Source: Verrucomicrobiota bacterium
Lineage (GTDB): Bacteria > Verrucomicrobiota > Verrucomicrobiia > Limisphaerales > JAEYXS01
Length of the DNA stretch: 21,356 nucleotides
Reading direction: 5' to 3'
Assembly (NCBI GenBank): GCA_023431185.1
Contig: JAEYXS010000036.1
Span: 1 to 21,356 of the forward strand
Shown: positions 11,761 to 20,187 of the stretch, one piece after another
Layout of the letters: each line of letters begins with the position of its first letter
Position numbering within the stretch: position 1 is the stretch's first letter
The notes under the pieces: generated by a model
What the model saw: the letters and a program-made list of their open reading frames with translations, nothing else
Told to the model about the DNA's origin: nothing
The model's database searches: none
Position numbers and translations under genes: made by a program

Positions 11761-14700
11761 CTGACTTGCGACGCCTCGCTGTCACCCGCCGCCCACGCAT
11801 AGAGCATGGGCAGCACGACCAGGGTCAGGAACGTGGAAGAGATGATGCCACCGATCACCACCGTCGCGAGTGGCCGCTGCACCTCAGCACCTGTACCCGT
11901 GGCAAGCGCCATCGGCACGAAGCCCAGCGATGCCACCAACGCCGTCATGAGCACCGGTCGTAAGCGTGTGAGGGAACCCTCCATCACTGCCTCAACCAAT
12001 TCACGCCCCTCAGCCCGCAGCTTGTTGATGAAGGAGATCATCACCAATCCGTTCAGCACAGCCACCCCGGATAGCGCGATGAAGCCGACGGCCGCCGAGA
12101 TGGACAAGGGAATGTCCCGCACCCATAAAGCCACCACTCCACCGACCAAAGCCAGCGGCACGCCGGTGAAAACTAGCAGCGCATCACGCGCATTGCCGAA
12201 CGAGGTGTAGAGCAGCAGGAAGATCAGCACCAACGCCGTCGGCACCACGAGCTGCAGGCGTTTCGTGGCGGAGATCATCTGCTCGAACTGACCGCCCCAG
12301 GCGGTCCAGTAACCGGCGGGCAAGGACACCGTGGCCAGCCGCGCCTGCGCCTCTTCCACAAAGGAGCCGAGGTCGCGGCCCCGGACATTGGCGGTCACGA
12401 CCACACGCCGTTTGCCGTTCTCACGGCTGATCTGGTTAGGCCCCGGTCGCACCTCGATGTTCGCCACAGCGCTCAGCGGCACAAAGGCCGGCAAAGCCGT
12501 GGTCAGCTCCCGTCGGCCCGCGTTGTAGCTGACTTTCTGCATGCCCTCCGACGCGTTTGCCGACGGCAAGGGGATAGGCAGCCGCTGGATGGCCTCGATG
12601 TCTGTGCGCAGTTTCTCCGGCAACCGCACCTGGATGTCAAAACGCCGGTCGCCTTCAAAGACCTGACCCACGGCCTTGCCTCCAAGCGCCACTTCCACTA
12701 TCTCCTGCACATCCGCCACGCTCAGGCCGTAACGCGCCATCGCCGGACGGTTGAGTTCCACCGTCATGACAGGCAGGCCCGTGATCTGCTCTACTTTCAC
12801 ATCCGCTGCGCCCGCCACCGTTTGCAACTGCGCGGCAAGCTTTTCACCTTCTGCCAGCAAGACATCAAGGTCATCGCCGAAGAGTTTCACCGCCACATCG
12901 CTGCGCACGCCGGATATGAGTTCGTTGAAGCGCATCTGGATGGGTTGCGTGAATTCGTAGTTGTTGCCGGGGATTTCCAGCAACGCCTTTTCCATCTCCG
13001 CCACCAGCTCGGCCTTGGGTTTGCGCGGGTCAGGCCATTCGCGACGCGGCTTCAGCATGACGTATCCGTCCGCGACACTCGGCGGCATGGGATCGGTGGC
13101 GATTTCCGCCGTGCCGATTTTCGCGAAGACCTCGCGCACTTCGGGGAACTGTTTCAGGCGCTCCTCCAGCACATGCTGCATCTGGACCGCTTGCGACAGG
13201 CTGGTGCCCGGGATGCGCATCGCGTGCAAGGCGACATCGCCCTCATCCAGGCTGGGGATGAACTCCCGGCCCAGGCGGCCCGCCAGCAACACACCGAGCA
13301 CGACCACAACACTCGCAGCGGTGGTCACGACATAACGATTGGCCAATGCCCAGCGCAAGACCGGCGCGTAAGCGCCGCGCGCCCAGACCAGCAAACGGTT
13401 CTCATGTTCCGCCACCTTGCCGGTGATCAACAGCGCGACCAAGGCCGGCACGAACGTGACGGAAAGGATCATCGCCGCGACCAACGCCATCACGACGGTG
13501 ATGGCCATAGGGATGAACATTTTCCCTTCTACTCCCGTCAGCGTGAGGATCGGCAGATAGACGGTGATGATGATAAGCTCGCCGAACATCGTCGCCCGGC
13601 GTACCTCGCGTGAACCTTCAAAGACGATGTTAAACCGCTCCGCCCGGGTCAGCACGCGGCCCAATCGCTTCTGCTCTTCTGCGAGGCAGCGCAAGCAATT
13701 CTCCACGATGATGACCGCGCCATCCACAATGAGTCCGAAGTCCAGTGCGCCCAGGCTCATGAGGTTCCCGCTCACTTTCGTCTGCACCATGCCCGTGATG
13801 GTGAAGAGCATGGACAACGGGATGACCAGCGCAGTGACCAAAGCCGCCCGTACGTTGCCGAGCAGCAGGAACAGCACGACCATCACGAGCAACGCACCTT
13901 CCACCAGGTTTTTCTTCACGGTGTTGATGGTGGCATTCACCAGGTCCGTGCGGTTGTAGATGGTGTGGGCCACGGCTCCCGGCGGCAGACTGCGGTTCAC
14001 TTCCTCCAATCTTTCATGCACGCGGGCCGCCACCGTGCGGCTGTTCTCGCCCATCAACATGAATACCGTGCCCAGCACGACTTCTTCACCATCACCCGTG
14101 GCCGCGCCTGTGCGGAGTTCCTGACCGAGGGAGACTTCTGCCACCTCCTGCAGGCGCACCGGCACTCCAGCCCGGGTGGTGAGCACCATCTGCCGGATGT
14201 CCGCCAGCCCTTCCACCTGGCCGGGCACGCGGATGAGATATTGCTCACCACTGCGTTCGATGTAGCCTGCGCCCACATTGCTGTTGTTGCGAGCCAAGGC
14301 TTCCATCAGGTCGCGAAAAGTCAGGCCATAGGCGAGCAACCGTTCCGGGTTTGGCGTGACATGATATTGCCGCACATATCCGCCGATGGTGTTCACCTCA
14401 ACCACTCCCGGCACGCCACGCAACTGCGGTTTCACGATCCAGTCCTGCACGGTGCGCAACTCTTCCGGTGAATAGCTGCGCGCGTCTTTGTTGGTGCTCG
14501 CCGTATCATTCTGGACGGTGAACATGTAGATCTCGCCCAAGCCGGTGGCGATGGGTCCCAGCTCCGGCTCCAGGCCGGAAGGCAGCTTGCTCATCACTTC
14601 CCGCAGTCGTTCGGTGATGAGCTGCCGCGCGAAGTAGATGTCCGTGCCGTCTTTGAAGACCACGGTCACTTGCGACAGCCCGTAGCGTGACAGCGAGCGC

Positions 14701-14945
14701 GTGTAATCCAACGCGGGCAATCCCGCCATCGCGGTCTCCACGGGGAAGGTGATGCGTTGCTCGGCCTCCAACGGGGAGAAGCCGGGTGCCTCCGTGTTGA
14801 TCTGCACCTGGACATTTGTGATGTCCGGCACGGCATCGATCGGCAGCCGTTGGTAATTGTAGAACCCGAGCAGAGCCACGGCCGTGACGGCGAACATCAC
14901 CAGCCAGCGCTGCTTGATGGAGAATTTAAGGATGCGTTCCAACAT
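11748..14945 (-). CDS. czcA: CzcA-like heavy-metal RND efflux pump, 1065 aa
   Basis: Inner-membrane proton-driven pump that exports divalent cations through a CBA complex. The transmembrane-4 motif DFGLIVDGAVIIVEN is present; with this start its residues fall at Asp402, Asp408 and Glu415, the same numbers as the essential residues of Cupriavidus CzcA. This motif is of the Zn/Co/Cd-type (CzcA) rather than the CusA copper-type. FIPSLDEGD follows in the second porter half. The start at 14945 has a clear AAAGGA ribosome site 8 nt upstream. An alternative ATG/GTG-type start at 14978 would overlap czcB by 20 nt. Length is normal. The final codons overlap copy D of the recurring element. Exact metal specificity cannot be read from sequence. 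Confidence 0.95.
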   Translation of the reverse strand: MLERILKFSIKQRWLVMFAVTAVALLGFYNYQRLPIDAVPDITNVQVQINTEAPGFSPLEAEQRITFPVETAMAGLPALDYTRSLSRYGLSQVTVVFKDGTDIYFARQLITERLREVMSKLPSGLEPELGPIATGLGEIYMFTVQNDTASTNKDARSYSPEELRTVQDWIVKPQLRGVPGVVEVNTIGGYVRQYHVTPNPERLLAYGLTFRDLMEALARNNSNVGAGYIERSGEQYLIRVPGQVEGLADIRQMVLTTRAGVPVRLQEVAEVSLGQELRTGAATGDGEEVVLGTVFMLMGENSRTVAARVHERLEEVNRSLPPGAVAHTIYNRTDLVNATINTVKKNLVEGALLVMVVLFLLLGNVRAALVTALVIPLSMLFTITGMVQTKVSGNLMSLGALDFGLIVDGAVIIVENCLRCLAEEQKRLGRVLTRAERFNIVFEGSREVRRATMFGELIIITVYLPILTLTGVEGKMFIPMAITVVMALVAAMILSVTFVPALVALLITGKVAEHENRLLVWARGAYAPVLRWALANRYVVTTAASVVVVLGVLLAGRLGREFIPSLDEGDVALHAMRIPGTSLSQAVQMQHVLEERLKQFPEVREVFAKIGTAEIATDPMPPSVADGYVMLKPRREWPDPRKPKAELVAEMEKALLEIPGNNYEFTQPIQMRFNELISGVRSDVAVKLFGDDLDVLLAEGEKLAAQLQTVAGAADVKVEQITGLPVMTVELNRPAMARYGLSVADVQEIVEVALGGKAVGQVFEGDRRFDIQVRLPEKLRTDIEAIQRLPIPLPSANASEGMQKVSYNAGRRELTTALPAFVPLSAVANIEVRPGPNQISRENGKRRVVVTANVRGRDLGSFVEEAQARLATVSLPAGYWTAWGGQFEQMISATKRLQLVVPTALVLIFLLLYTSFGNARDALLVFTGVPLALVGGVVALWVRDIPLSISAAVGFIALSGVAVLNGLVMISFINKLRAEGRELVEAVMEGSLTRLRPVLMTALVASLGFVPMALATGTGAEVQRPLATVVIGGIISSTFLTLVVLPMLYAWAAGDSEASQVSDRK

Positions 14946-14958
14946 ACAAAAAGTCCTT

Positions 14959-16524
14959 TCAATGATCGTGTGAAGCACCGGACTTCAGGATGTCCGCCTT
15001 GATGAGGTAACTGTTGCCGGTGACGTAGCGCTGACCGGGCTTCAGGCCGGAAAGCACCTCGACCCATTCTTCCGTGCGCTTGCCGATCTCAACCGGCTGG
15101 ACTTCGTACTGTTCTCCTTCGTTCAGGAACACCACGGTCCAGTCCCGGAAGGATTGCAACGCCGCCGGACGAATGGCCACGGCGATGGCCTGTTCCTGCT
15201 GCAAGACTTTCACCGTGGCGAACTCGCCCGGTTTCCACCGTCGGTCCTGATTCGCGATGACCACTCGCAAGAAGCCGGTGCGTGTATCTGCATCCACCGC
15301 CGGACCTACATAGGTCACCCTGCCCTCTGCCTGCCGAGCGCCACTGATGACTTTGACCGTCTGACCGGTCTGCACTTCCGCCAGATCGATGGCCGGCACC
15401 GCGGCATCCACCCAAACCGTGCCAAGATCGGCGATAAGGAACAGGTCGGTGTCTTCCGTCACCGGCGAGCCCAGCGTGACGGACTTGCGGATGACGGTGC
15501 CGCTGATGGGTGAACGCACATCATACCGAGTCAAAGCCTGCGCCGGGAAAGGTTGCCGGGCCTGGAAGGTGACTACCTTGCCCGTGGGTTCCACAGAAAG
15601 ATCCATCAACTCCTGCTCCTGCAAGCCGAGGGCCAGCAACTTCTGCCGCGCGGTCTGTTTCTTGATCTCCGCCTCTTCCAGCTCATGCTTGATGACCAGA
15701 AAATCCTGTTCGGCACTGATCTTCTTCTGCCACAGTTTTTCCTCCCGTGCATACACGGCCTGGGCCAGCTCCAGTTTGTGGAGCGCCTCGATGAACTCGG
15801 CGCGGGCATCTGCCAGTTCGCGACTGTCCAGCACGGCCAGCACTTCGCCCGCTTGCACTGTGTCGCCAAGATTTTTGTGCACCGTGATGATCTGGCCCTT
15901 GAAACGGCTCACCGCATGCGCCACCTGGTCCTCGTTCAGGCGCACCTGTGCCGGCAGATCGCGGAACTGCCGGAGCGTGGCCGGTCCGGCCACTTCGGTT
16001 TTCACGCCCGAACTCGCCGCCAGCGCGGCCGGGATCTTCACCCGGCCTTCGTGCGATTCATAGGTCCACTCCACTTTGCGTCCTTGGAACTCCGCCCGCA
16101 CCGTGACATCGAACGAGTGCGGCTCCACCACTTCCTGCTGGCTGCGCAGGAACCCGCTCATCGGCTGGAAGGTGATCGTGTCGGTGCGGTTGCCCAGGCG
16201 CTTCAGCTCGATGACCAGTTGCACCTGCTCCGGTGGCAAAGGCTGGCCCTGCTTGGTGTAGGCATAGACGCGGTATTCCGGTGGTACACCTTTTTCAAAG
16301 ATTGTGATCTCCAGCCGCAAGCCATCTGTCTCCAGCAGACGGCCGCCCTGCGGTCCGCGCGGGGATTCGTCTTCGTGTTCTTCATATCCATGACCATGCC
16401 CGTGATCGTGATCATGACCCGCATGGTCGTGTGACTCGCCAGCGGGCTGTCGCATGATCAGCGTGGCCAGCGCGACGCCGACCCCGAGCGTGAGCAGGAC
16501 GAGAAAAAGTTGCTTAAGTTTCAT
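14959..16524 (-). CDS. czcB: CzcB-like periplasmic adaptor, His-rich, 521 aa
   Basis: Membrane-fusion protein joining CzcA to the outer-membrane channel. A single N-terminal helix (about 5-24) anchors it. Residues 31-52 are a His/Asp/Glu-rich segment (ten or so His) that could collect Zn or similar ions. A further unique region to about 165 is followed by the lipoyl/hairpin fold: barrel-sandwich halves near 205-235 and 335-355 (VRSPISGTVIRKSVTLG), an alpha-helical hairpin at about 235-305, then the beta-barrel. It ends in ...SHDH, a second small His cluster. It is 20 nt from czcC and 13 nt before the czcA ATG, so it is in one operon. The ribosome site is weak. Confidence 0.93.
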   Translation of the reverse strand: MKLKQLFLVLLTLGVGVALATLIMRQPAGESHDHAGHDHDHGHGHGYEEHEDESPRGPQGGRLLETDGLRLEITIFEKGVPPEYRVYAYTKQGQPLPPEQVQLVIELKRLGNRTDTITFQPMSGFLRSQQEVVEPHSFDVTVRAEFQGRKVEWTYESHEGRVKIPAALAASSGVKTEVAGPATLRQFRDLPAQVRLNEDQVAHAVSRFKGQIITVHKNLGDTVQAGEVLAVLDSRELADARAEFIEALHKLELAQAVYAREEKLWQKKISAEQDFLVIKHELEEAEIKKQTARQKLLALGLQEQELMDLSVEPTGKVVTFQARQPFPAQALTRYDVRSPISGTVIRKSVTLGSPVTEDTDLFLIADLGTVWVDAAVPAIDLAEVQTGQTVKVISGARQAEGRVTYVGPAVDADTRTGFLRVVIANQDRRWKPGEFATVKVLQQEQAIAVAIRPAALQSFRDWTVVFLNEGEQYEVQPVEIGKRTEEWVEVLSGLKPGQRYVTGNSYLIKADILKSGASHDH

Positions 16525-16544
16525 AAAAGAGTGATCGGGTAAAA

Positions 16545-17825
16545 TTATTTCAGGGAAGCAGGGTTGAGGCCGAGCAGCCGGTCGAGTTCGGCGCGGGCGA
16601 GATGATGACGAGCAAGGGCTTCGAGTTCTTCGCGTTGGAGCTTCAACAGTTCGCGTTGGGCGTCGAGCAGTTCAAGGTAGCTGAACTTGCCACCCGTGTA
16701 ACCTTCCCGGGTTTTCGCGAAGACTTCCCGGGCGGCGGGCAGCAGTTGTCCGGTGTAACTTTGCGCTTCCAGCGCGGTCCGCTCCAGGACCGCAAGATGA
16801 CCCAGCAGTTCACCTTGCAAGCGATGCTTCAGCGCGGCTTCCTCGGCGCGCGCTTTTTCCAAACGGGCAGCGGCTTCAGCCATCGCACCGCGCTGCCGTT
16901 GGAAGACCGGCAGTGGAACGGAGGCGCCGAACAGCAGCGCGTGATCTTCGCCCGCGCTGAAATGGCGGTAGCCCGCACTCACAGTGACATCTGGCAGGCG
17001 GCTTTTTTTGGCGAGCTTCAGTTCTTCACCAGAACGGGCCAGCGTCGCCTGTGCCGCTCGTACTGACGCATTGGCCAGCAGCAAGGTCATCGCCTCATCC
17101 CGTGGCGGCACTGGAGACAGGGTCAGCAGTTCACCACTGGCACGGGTGAAAGCTGGGGTCTTTTCACCCAGCGCCCAAGCCAGTTGCTCGCGTGCATTGG
17201 TCAGTTCCTGTCGCGTCAGATCCAGTTCTTTACGGGCGCTGGCGCGGCTCGCTTCCGCTTTCACGAGGTCCACGGGCGAGACCTTGCCCGCCTCCACCTT
17301 GGCCTGGACGGCGGTCACCACTTCTTCCGCCAGTTGGAAATTTTCCGCGAACTGCCGCTCCCGCTCTTGCGCCACCAGCACGGCGATGAACGCGGTGCGC
17401 ACCTGGAACAACACTTCCTGCTGTTGGAACTCCCGTTCCCGTTCCGCCTCGGTACGCGCCGCCCCCGCCACGCTGGTACGCAAGGCACGTTTGCCTCCCA
17501 GCTCCAGCGGCTGGCTCAGGGCGAGCGTGGTCTGCGCCTGCCGGATCCCGCCAAAGGGACCAGTGCCCGCCATGTCTTCCACCTCAAGTCCCACAGACGG
17601 ATTGGGCGGACGGCTGACCTGTTTGATCGCCGCTTCACGCGCTTTGATCTCCCAGTCATACGGGGCCAAGGCCGGATGCCGGGCCAGCCCCTGGGCCAAG
17701 GCTTGCGCCAGTGTCAATTCGCCAGCCGCCACGACTGCAGTCGGTTTTTCTTGGGCGATACTGATAGCTGTGCCAGCAAACAGGCTGGCCAGCCCAACGG
17801 TGAAACAAACAATTCTTCTGTACAT
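16545..17825 (-). CDS. czcC: CzcC-like outer-membrane efflux channel, 426 aa
   Basis: TolC-family outer-membrane factor completing the CBA efflux complex. The ATG at 17825 gives a clean signal peptide (MYRRIVCFTVGLASLFAG, cut near ISIAQ). A GTG at 17864 would add 13 residues in front of it. Two OEP repeats are evident: ELTLAQALAQGLARHPAL opens the first, and LLANASVRAAQATLARSGEELKLAKK begins the second. Each is followed by long amphipathic helices, and GYTGGKFSYLELLDAQREL is the classic end of the second repeat. Length and order (C, B, A) match czcCBA-type operons. There is no lipobox, so it is not a lipoprotein channel. Confidence 0.93.
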   Translation of the reverse strand: MYRRIVCFTVGLASLFAGTAISIAQEKPTAVVAAGELTLAQALAQGLARHPALAPYDWEIKAREAAIKQVSRPPNPSVGLEVEDMAGTGPFGGIRQAQTTLALSQPLELGGKRALRTSVAGAARTEAEREREFQQQEVLFQVRTAFIAVLVAQERERQFAENFQLAEEVVTAVQAKVEAGKVSPVDLVKAEASRASARKELDLTRQELTNAREQLAWALGEKTPAFTRASGELLTLSPVPPRDEAMTLLLANASVRAAQATLARSGEELKLAKKSRLPDVTVSAGYRHFSAGEDHALLFGASVPLPVFQRQRGAMAEAAARLEKARAEEAALKHRLQGELLGHLAVLERTALEAQSYTGQLLPAAREVFAKTREGYTGGKFSYLELLDAQRELLKLQREELEALARHHLARAELDRLLGLNPASLK

Positions 17826-17902
17826 ACGATTCAAGGAATGACGGACACCAAGGAACAAGCTCACACCGCGCCTTGTTTGGGCACGGTCAGATTAGGAAGT
17901 GA

Positions 17903-17922
17903 ACCACCGGGAAAACGGTGGT
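17903..17922 (-). terminator. hairpin between the His-rich protein gene and czcC
   Basis: ACCACCG and CGGTGGT form a perfect 7-bp stem with a GGAAAA loop (plus strand). It begins 2 nt after the stop codon at 17924. No T tract follows on the minus strand. It may adjust the level of the pump genes relative to the small protein, or protect the mRNA end. Confidence 0.4.
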
Positions 17923-17923
17923 C

Positions 17924-18307
17924 TTACAGAAGAATGGAAGGCGCGCGCGGCGAAACCGCAGCGCGGGAAACGAACTGCCACGTGGGACTTAACTCCGGTG
18001 GTGCGACGCCATCGGAGCGAATGACCGCTACCGATGCCGCCTCTACGGAAGAAAACTCAATCAACTTAAGCAGGGCGAGTAACAGACTCTCTTTGGACAA
18101 GTCCTGCTTTTGGACCGTCATCTGGCGGGATTCCACCTGGCAGTTGCCATCGGCGGCATCGTGACCATGGCTATGGTCATGCCCAAAAGCAGGCTGGCAA
18201 CAGTGGTCGTGATGGATGAGTTCCGCGATCTCCAGCAGGCAATGTGAACTCACCGGCAGCCAGAGCAGCGCCAGGAATGCAGCCATCACTTTGCACCAGA
18301 GTTTCAT
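17924..18307 (-). CDS. exported His/Cys-rich small protein, 127 aa
   Basis: I do not recognise a named family. An N-terminal hydrophobic signal (about 5-21, MAAFLALLWLPVSS) is followed by a metal-ligand-rich stretch: HHDHCC near 32-37, then HDHSHGHD near 43-50 and a further Cys near 55. This resembles in style the small periplasmic proteins, such as CzcI-like ones, that precede czcCBA operons. The rest is low in motifs. It is upstream of czcC on the same strand, 98 nt apart. It plausibly binds Zn or Cu in the periplasm and helps sense or deliver metal; this is inference. The residue before the first Cys is His, so the lipobox is not met. Confidence 0.8.
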   Translation of the reverse strand: MKLWCKVMAAFLALLWLPVSSHCLLEIAELIHHDHCCQPAFGHDHSHGHDAADGNCQVESRQMTVQKQDLSKESLLLALLKLIEFSSVEAASVAVIRSDGVAPPELSPTWQFVSRAAVSPRAPSILL

Positions 18308-18382
18308 CTACGCAGTGACTCATACACCTAAAGCACGGGCATGTCCACCGCGAGTTCCAGGTCTGTTGCGGCCGTTCTTGAT

Positions 18383-18772
18383 TCATGCCGCCACAAGCGC
18401 GGGTTCGTGCTGCGGCGCGAACGGCGCTGGCAAGGCCGCCTGCGCGTGCTGCCGAGCGGGGATGAAGAACAGCAGGTCCGTGGCCTCCAGCGCGCGCACT
18501 TCATAGTTGACCGTGGGCAGCACCTGGTATTGCTCGCCCTCCAGCAGCTTGTACGTGCGATTGCCGGTGCGGACCATCACGCGGCCATACGTCACGACCA
18601 TCAGCAAGGAGGTGCCCGGAGCGAACTCTTTCAGCTCCTGCCCGGCACTCAGACCGACGAGCACGAGCTGCACGCAATCATTGCAGAACAGCAGGCGCTT
18701 GGGCGTGGTGCCCAAAGCAGTCATGATGGTTTGCGGCAGGGTTTCGGCGAGGAACAGGGAATCGTCGTTCAT
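18383..18772 (-). CDS. cupin-domain protein, 129 aa
   Basis: This is a single cupin fold. GQELKEFAPGTSLLMVVTYGRVMVRTGN forms the first half and LLEGEQYQVLPTVNYEVRALEATDLLFF the second. The usual cupin metal-binding His residues are absent from the first motif, where Lys/Phe occupy the expected places, so it may not be an ordinary metalloenzyme. A CNDC pair lies just before the barrel near residues 30-33. The C-terminus is Ala/Pro-rich. ATG 18772 is chosen; a GTG at 18790 is possible. It is 75 nt upstream of the His-rich gene and may be part of the metal-efflux cluster as a small binding or sensing protein. Function is unknown. Confidence 0.75.
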   Translation of the reverse strand: MNDDSLFLAETLPQTIMTALGTTPKRLLFCNDCVQLVLVGLSAGQELKEFAPGTSLLMVVTYGRVMVRTGNRTYKLLEGEQYQVLPTVNYEVRALEATDLLFFIPARQHAQAALPAPFAPQHEPALVAA

Positions 18773-18992
18773 ACAGTGACAAGAAATCACACTGGAAGAA
18801 ATCCCGCTGCCCCGGCGTTGACAAAAATCATCGGCCCGTTGCGGCGATTATTGGAGCGTGCCCGTCTCGAGCACAGCAAGGTGAAATGTTACCCGGTGGT
18901 TTAGAAATCGGCTTGAGCGGGCAAAGGAAGAGGGATCTTTCGCGCGGGAGTAATCGAAAAATCTGTGCCTGCTTTTGCTCAGGGACATTGCT

Positions 18993-19009
18993 GCGGGCGA
19001 GACGCCCGC
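18993..19009. repeat. GCGGGCG-AGA-CGCCCGC palindrome
   Basis: A perfect 7-bp stem with a 3-nt loop lies 8 nt past the stop codon of the AraC gene. GC-rich palindromes of this kind, often flanked by GCTCC, recur between genes in several environmental bacterial groups, from memory. It may act as a terminator for the AraC gene or be a REP-like element. Confidence 0.55.
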
Positions 19010-19016
19010 GCTCCAT

Positions 19017-19991
19017 TTACTTGCGCCGCACACCCAGCGGATAGAGCCCCGGACAGCATCCGTAGGTCTCGTGAAAAGCCTGGCTGAAATGGCTCGGGCT
19101 GTTGTAGCCCACTTCCATCGCCGCCTCGGTCACGTTGTACTCGCCAGACTGAAGCAGTTCCGCTGCCTTCTCCATACGGAGGCGGCGCAGGAATTGCGGG
19201 ATGGTCTGGCCGGTGACTTGGGAAAACGTCCTGCTCAGATAAAACGGACTGCACCCGATTTTCTTGCCCAGCTCCTCGAGTGAAGGCGGCTCGCACAAAT
19301 CCTGCCGCAGCAGGAACATCACTTGTTCCACTCTTTCCTGTGCATTGCGGCTTTGCCGTGAGGCAGGCTGCTCTTGTTCCTCGACGGATTGCATGAAAAA
19401 CGTCAGCGCCATCTCCAATACCTTGCACTGATACCAGAGCGGTTGTGCGGCAGCAAAGACCGGCGGCTGACGCAACACATCCACAAGCTGCTGTTGCGCC
19501 GCAGTGAGACGTTGCGGTGACGCCGGTCCGACGGGCGCCGGCTTCTTATCCACGAAAGCGCGTACGAGCGGATGCAATTTTTTCCCGAGAGCATCCAGGT
19601 GCGTGTGCAGGAAGGATCGGGAAAATTCGATGGTCAGGAACTGATGATGCTGGCCCGCCAACCGGCGACCGACCAACCGCTCTTCGCCCTGCCGGTAAAA
19701 AGCCACGCTCAAAGGCGCGATGTCCGCCCGTTGGCCGCCGCCTTCCACATAGCCTTCCCCGCTCAGATTCAAGCACAGCTCCACGCAGTCCGGATGAAAG
19801 CTGGCGGACCAGTCGAACTCCTGCTTGGCCGTGAAATCATGCCACTCCACACTGAACCCCAAGCCCTGAAAACTCCCATAGAGCGGTTGCCAGCCGGAAC
19901 CCACCGGACGCCAGGCCTTGGCCTCCGCAAAGGCGGTGTCTGCTCCCGGTTGAGGAGCGTTGGCGGCACTGTTTGTTTCTGGCTTGGCCAT
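19017..19991 (-). CDS. AraC-family transcription regulator, PchR-like, 324 aa
   Basis: DNA-binding regulator. The N-terminal half (about 35-200) is a ligand/oligomer domain beginning with LYGSFQGLGFSVEWHDF, with CVELCLNLSGEGYVEGG as its core; this resembles PchR, the regulator of the pyochelin receptor in Pseudomonas. The C-terminal two-helix-turn-helix AraC domain is at about 225-322: LEELGKKIGCSPFYLSRTF and then VTEAAMEVGYNSPSHFSQAF. PchR homologues activate siderophore receptors when the siderophore is present. A Fur-like box overlaps the -10 region of its likely promoter. No ribosome site is evident at the ATG. It is separated from the receptors by the metal-efflux cluster. Its targets are not proven. 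Confidence 0.9.
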   Translation of the reverse strand: MAKPETNSAANAPQPGADTAFAEAKAWRPVGSGWQPLYGSFQGLGFSVEWHDFTAKQEFDWSASFHPDCVELCLNLSGEGYVEGGGQRADIAPLSVAFYRQGEERLVGRRLAGQHHQFLTIEFSRSFLHTHLDALGKKLHPLVRAFVDKKPAPVGPASPQRLTAAQQQLVDVLRQPPVFAAAQPLWYQCKVLEMALTFFMQSVEEQEQPASRQSRNAQERVEQVMFLLRQDLCEPPSLEELGKKIGCSPFYLSRTFSQVTGQTIPQFLRRLRMEKAAELLQSGEYNVTEAAMEVGYNSPSHFSQAFHETYGCCPGLYPLGVRRK

Positions 19992-20018
19992 GAATGAACC
20001 AATCTAAAGCTTTCGCTA

Positions 20019-20035
20019 TTGAGACTCAGTATCAT
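20019..20035 (-). promoter_or_regulatory. Fur-like box upstream of the AraC gene
   Basis: TTGAGACTCAGTATCAT shares 13 of 17 bases with the site upstream of tonB. Read as 7-1-7 it matches TGATAAT-N-ATTATCA at 11 of 14. It lies 28-44 nt before the AraC ATG and overlaps the predicted -10. Confidence 0.5.
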
Positions 20036-20057
20036 CTATCCCCATCCCGCTTGGCAA
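20028..20057 (-). promoter_or_regulatory. candidate promoter of the AraC gene
   Basis: On the minus strand TTGCCA (20052-20057) and GATACT (20028-20033) are 18 nt apart, with a CATCCC/GGGATG hairpin overlapping the -35 region (20043-20065). The overlap with the Fur-like box predicts iron repression. Confidence 0.35.
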
Positions 20058-20187
20058 GGGGGATGATTCATCTAGAGGCAAATATCCCTAGTCATGGAAA
20101 ATGGCGATGGCTTGGGTATGCTTGATGTCCAAGTTCCGCGTTCTTCCCCACTAGCCCCGGCCCAAGGCATCACTTACACTAGTTCCT

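Noticed and set aside
17924..18307. Lipoprotein signal in the His/Cys-rich protein
   Set aside because: The residues before the first Cys are Ser-Ser-His, which does not fit a lipobox; an ordinary signal peptide is more likely.
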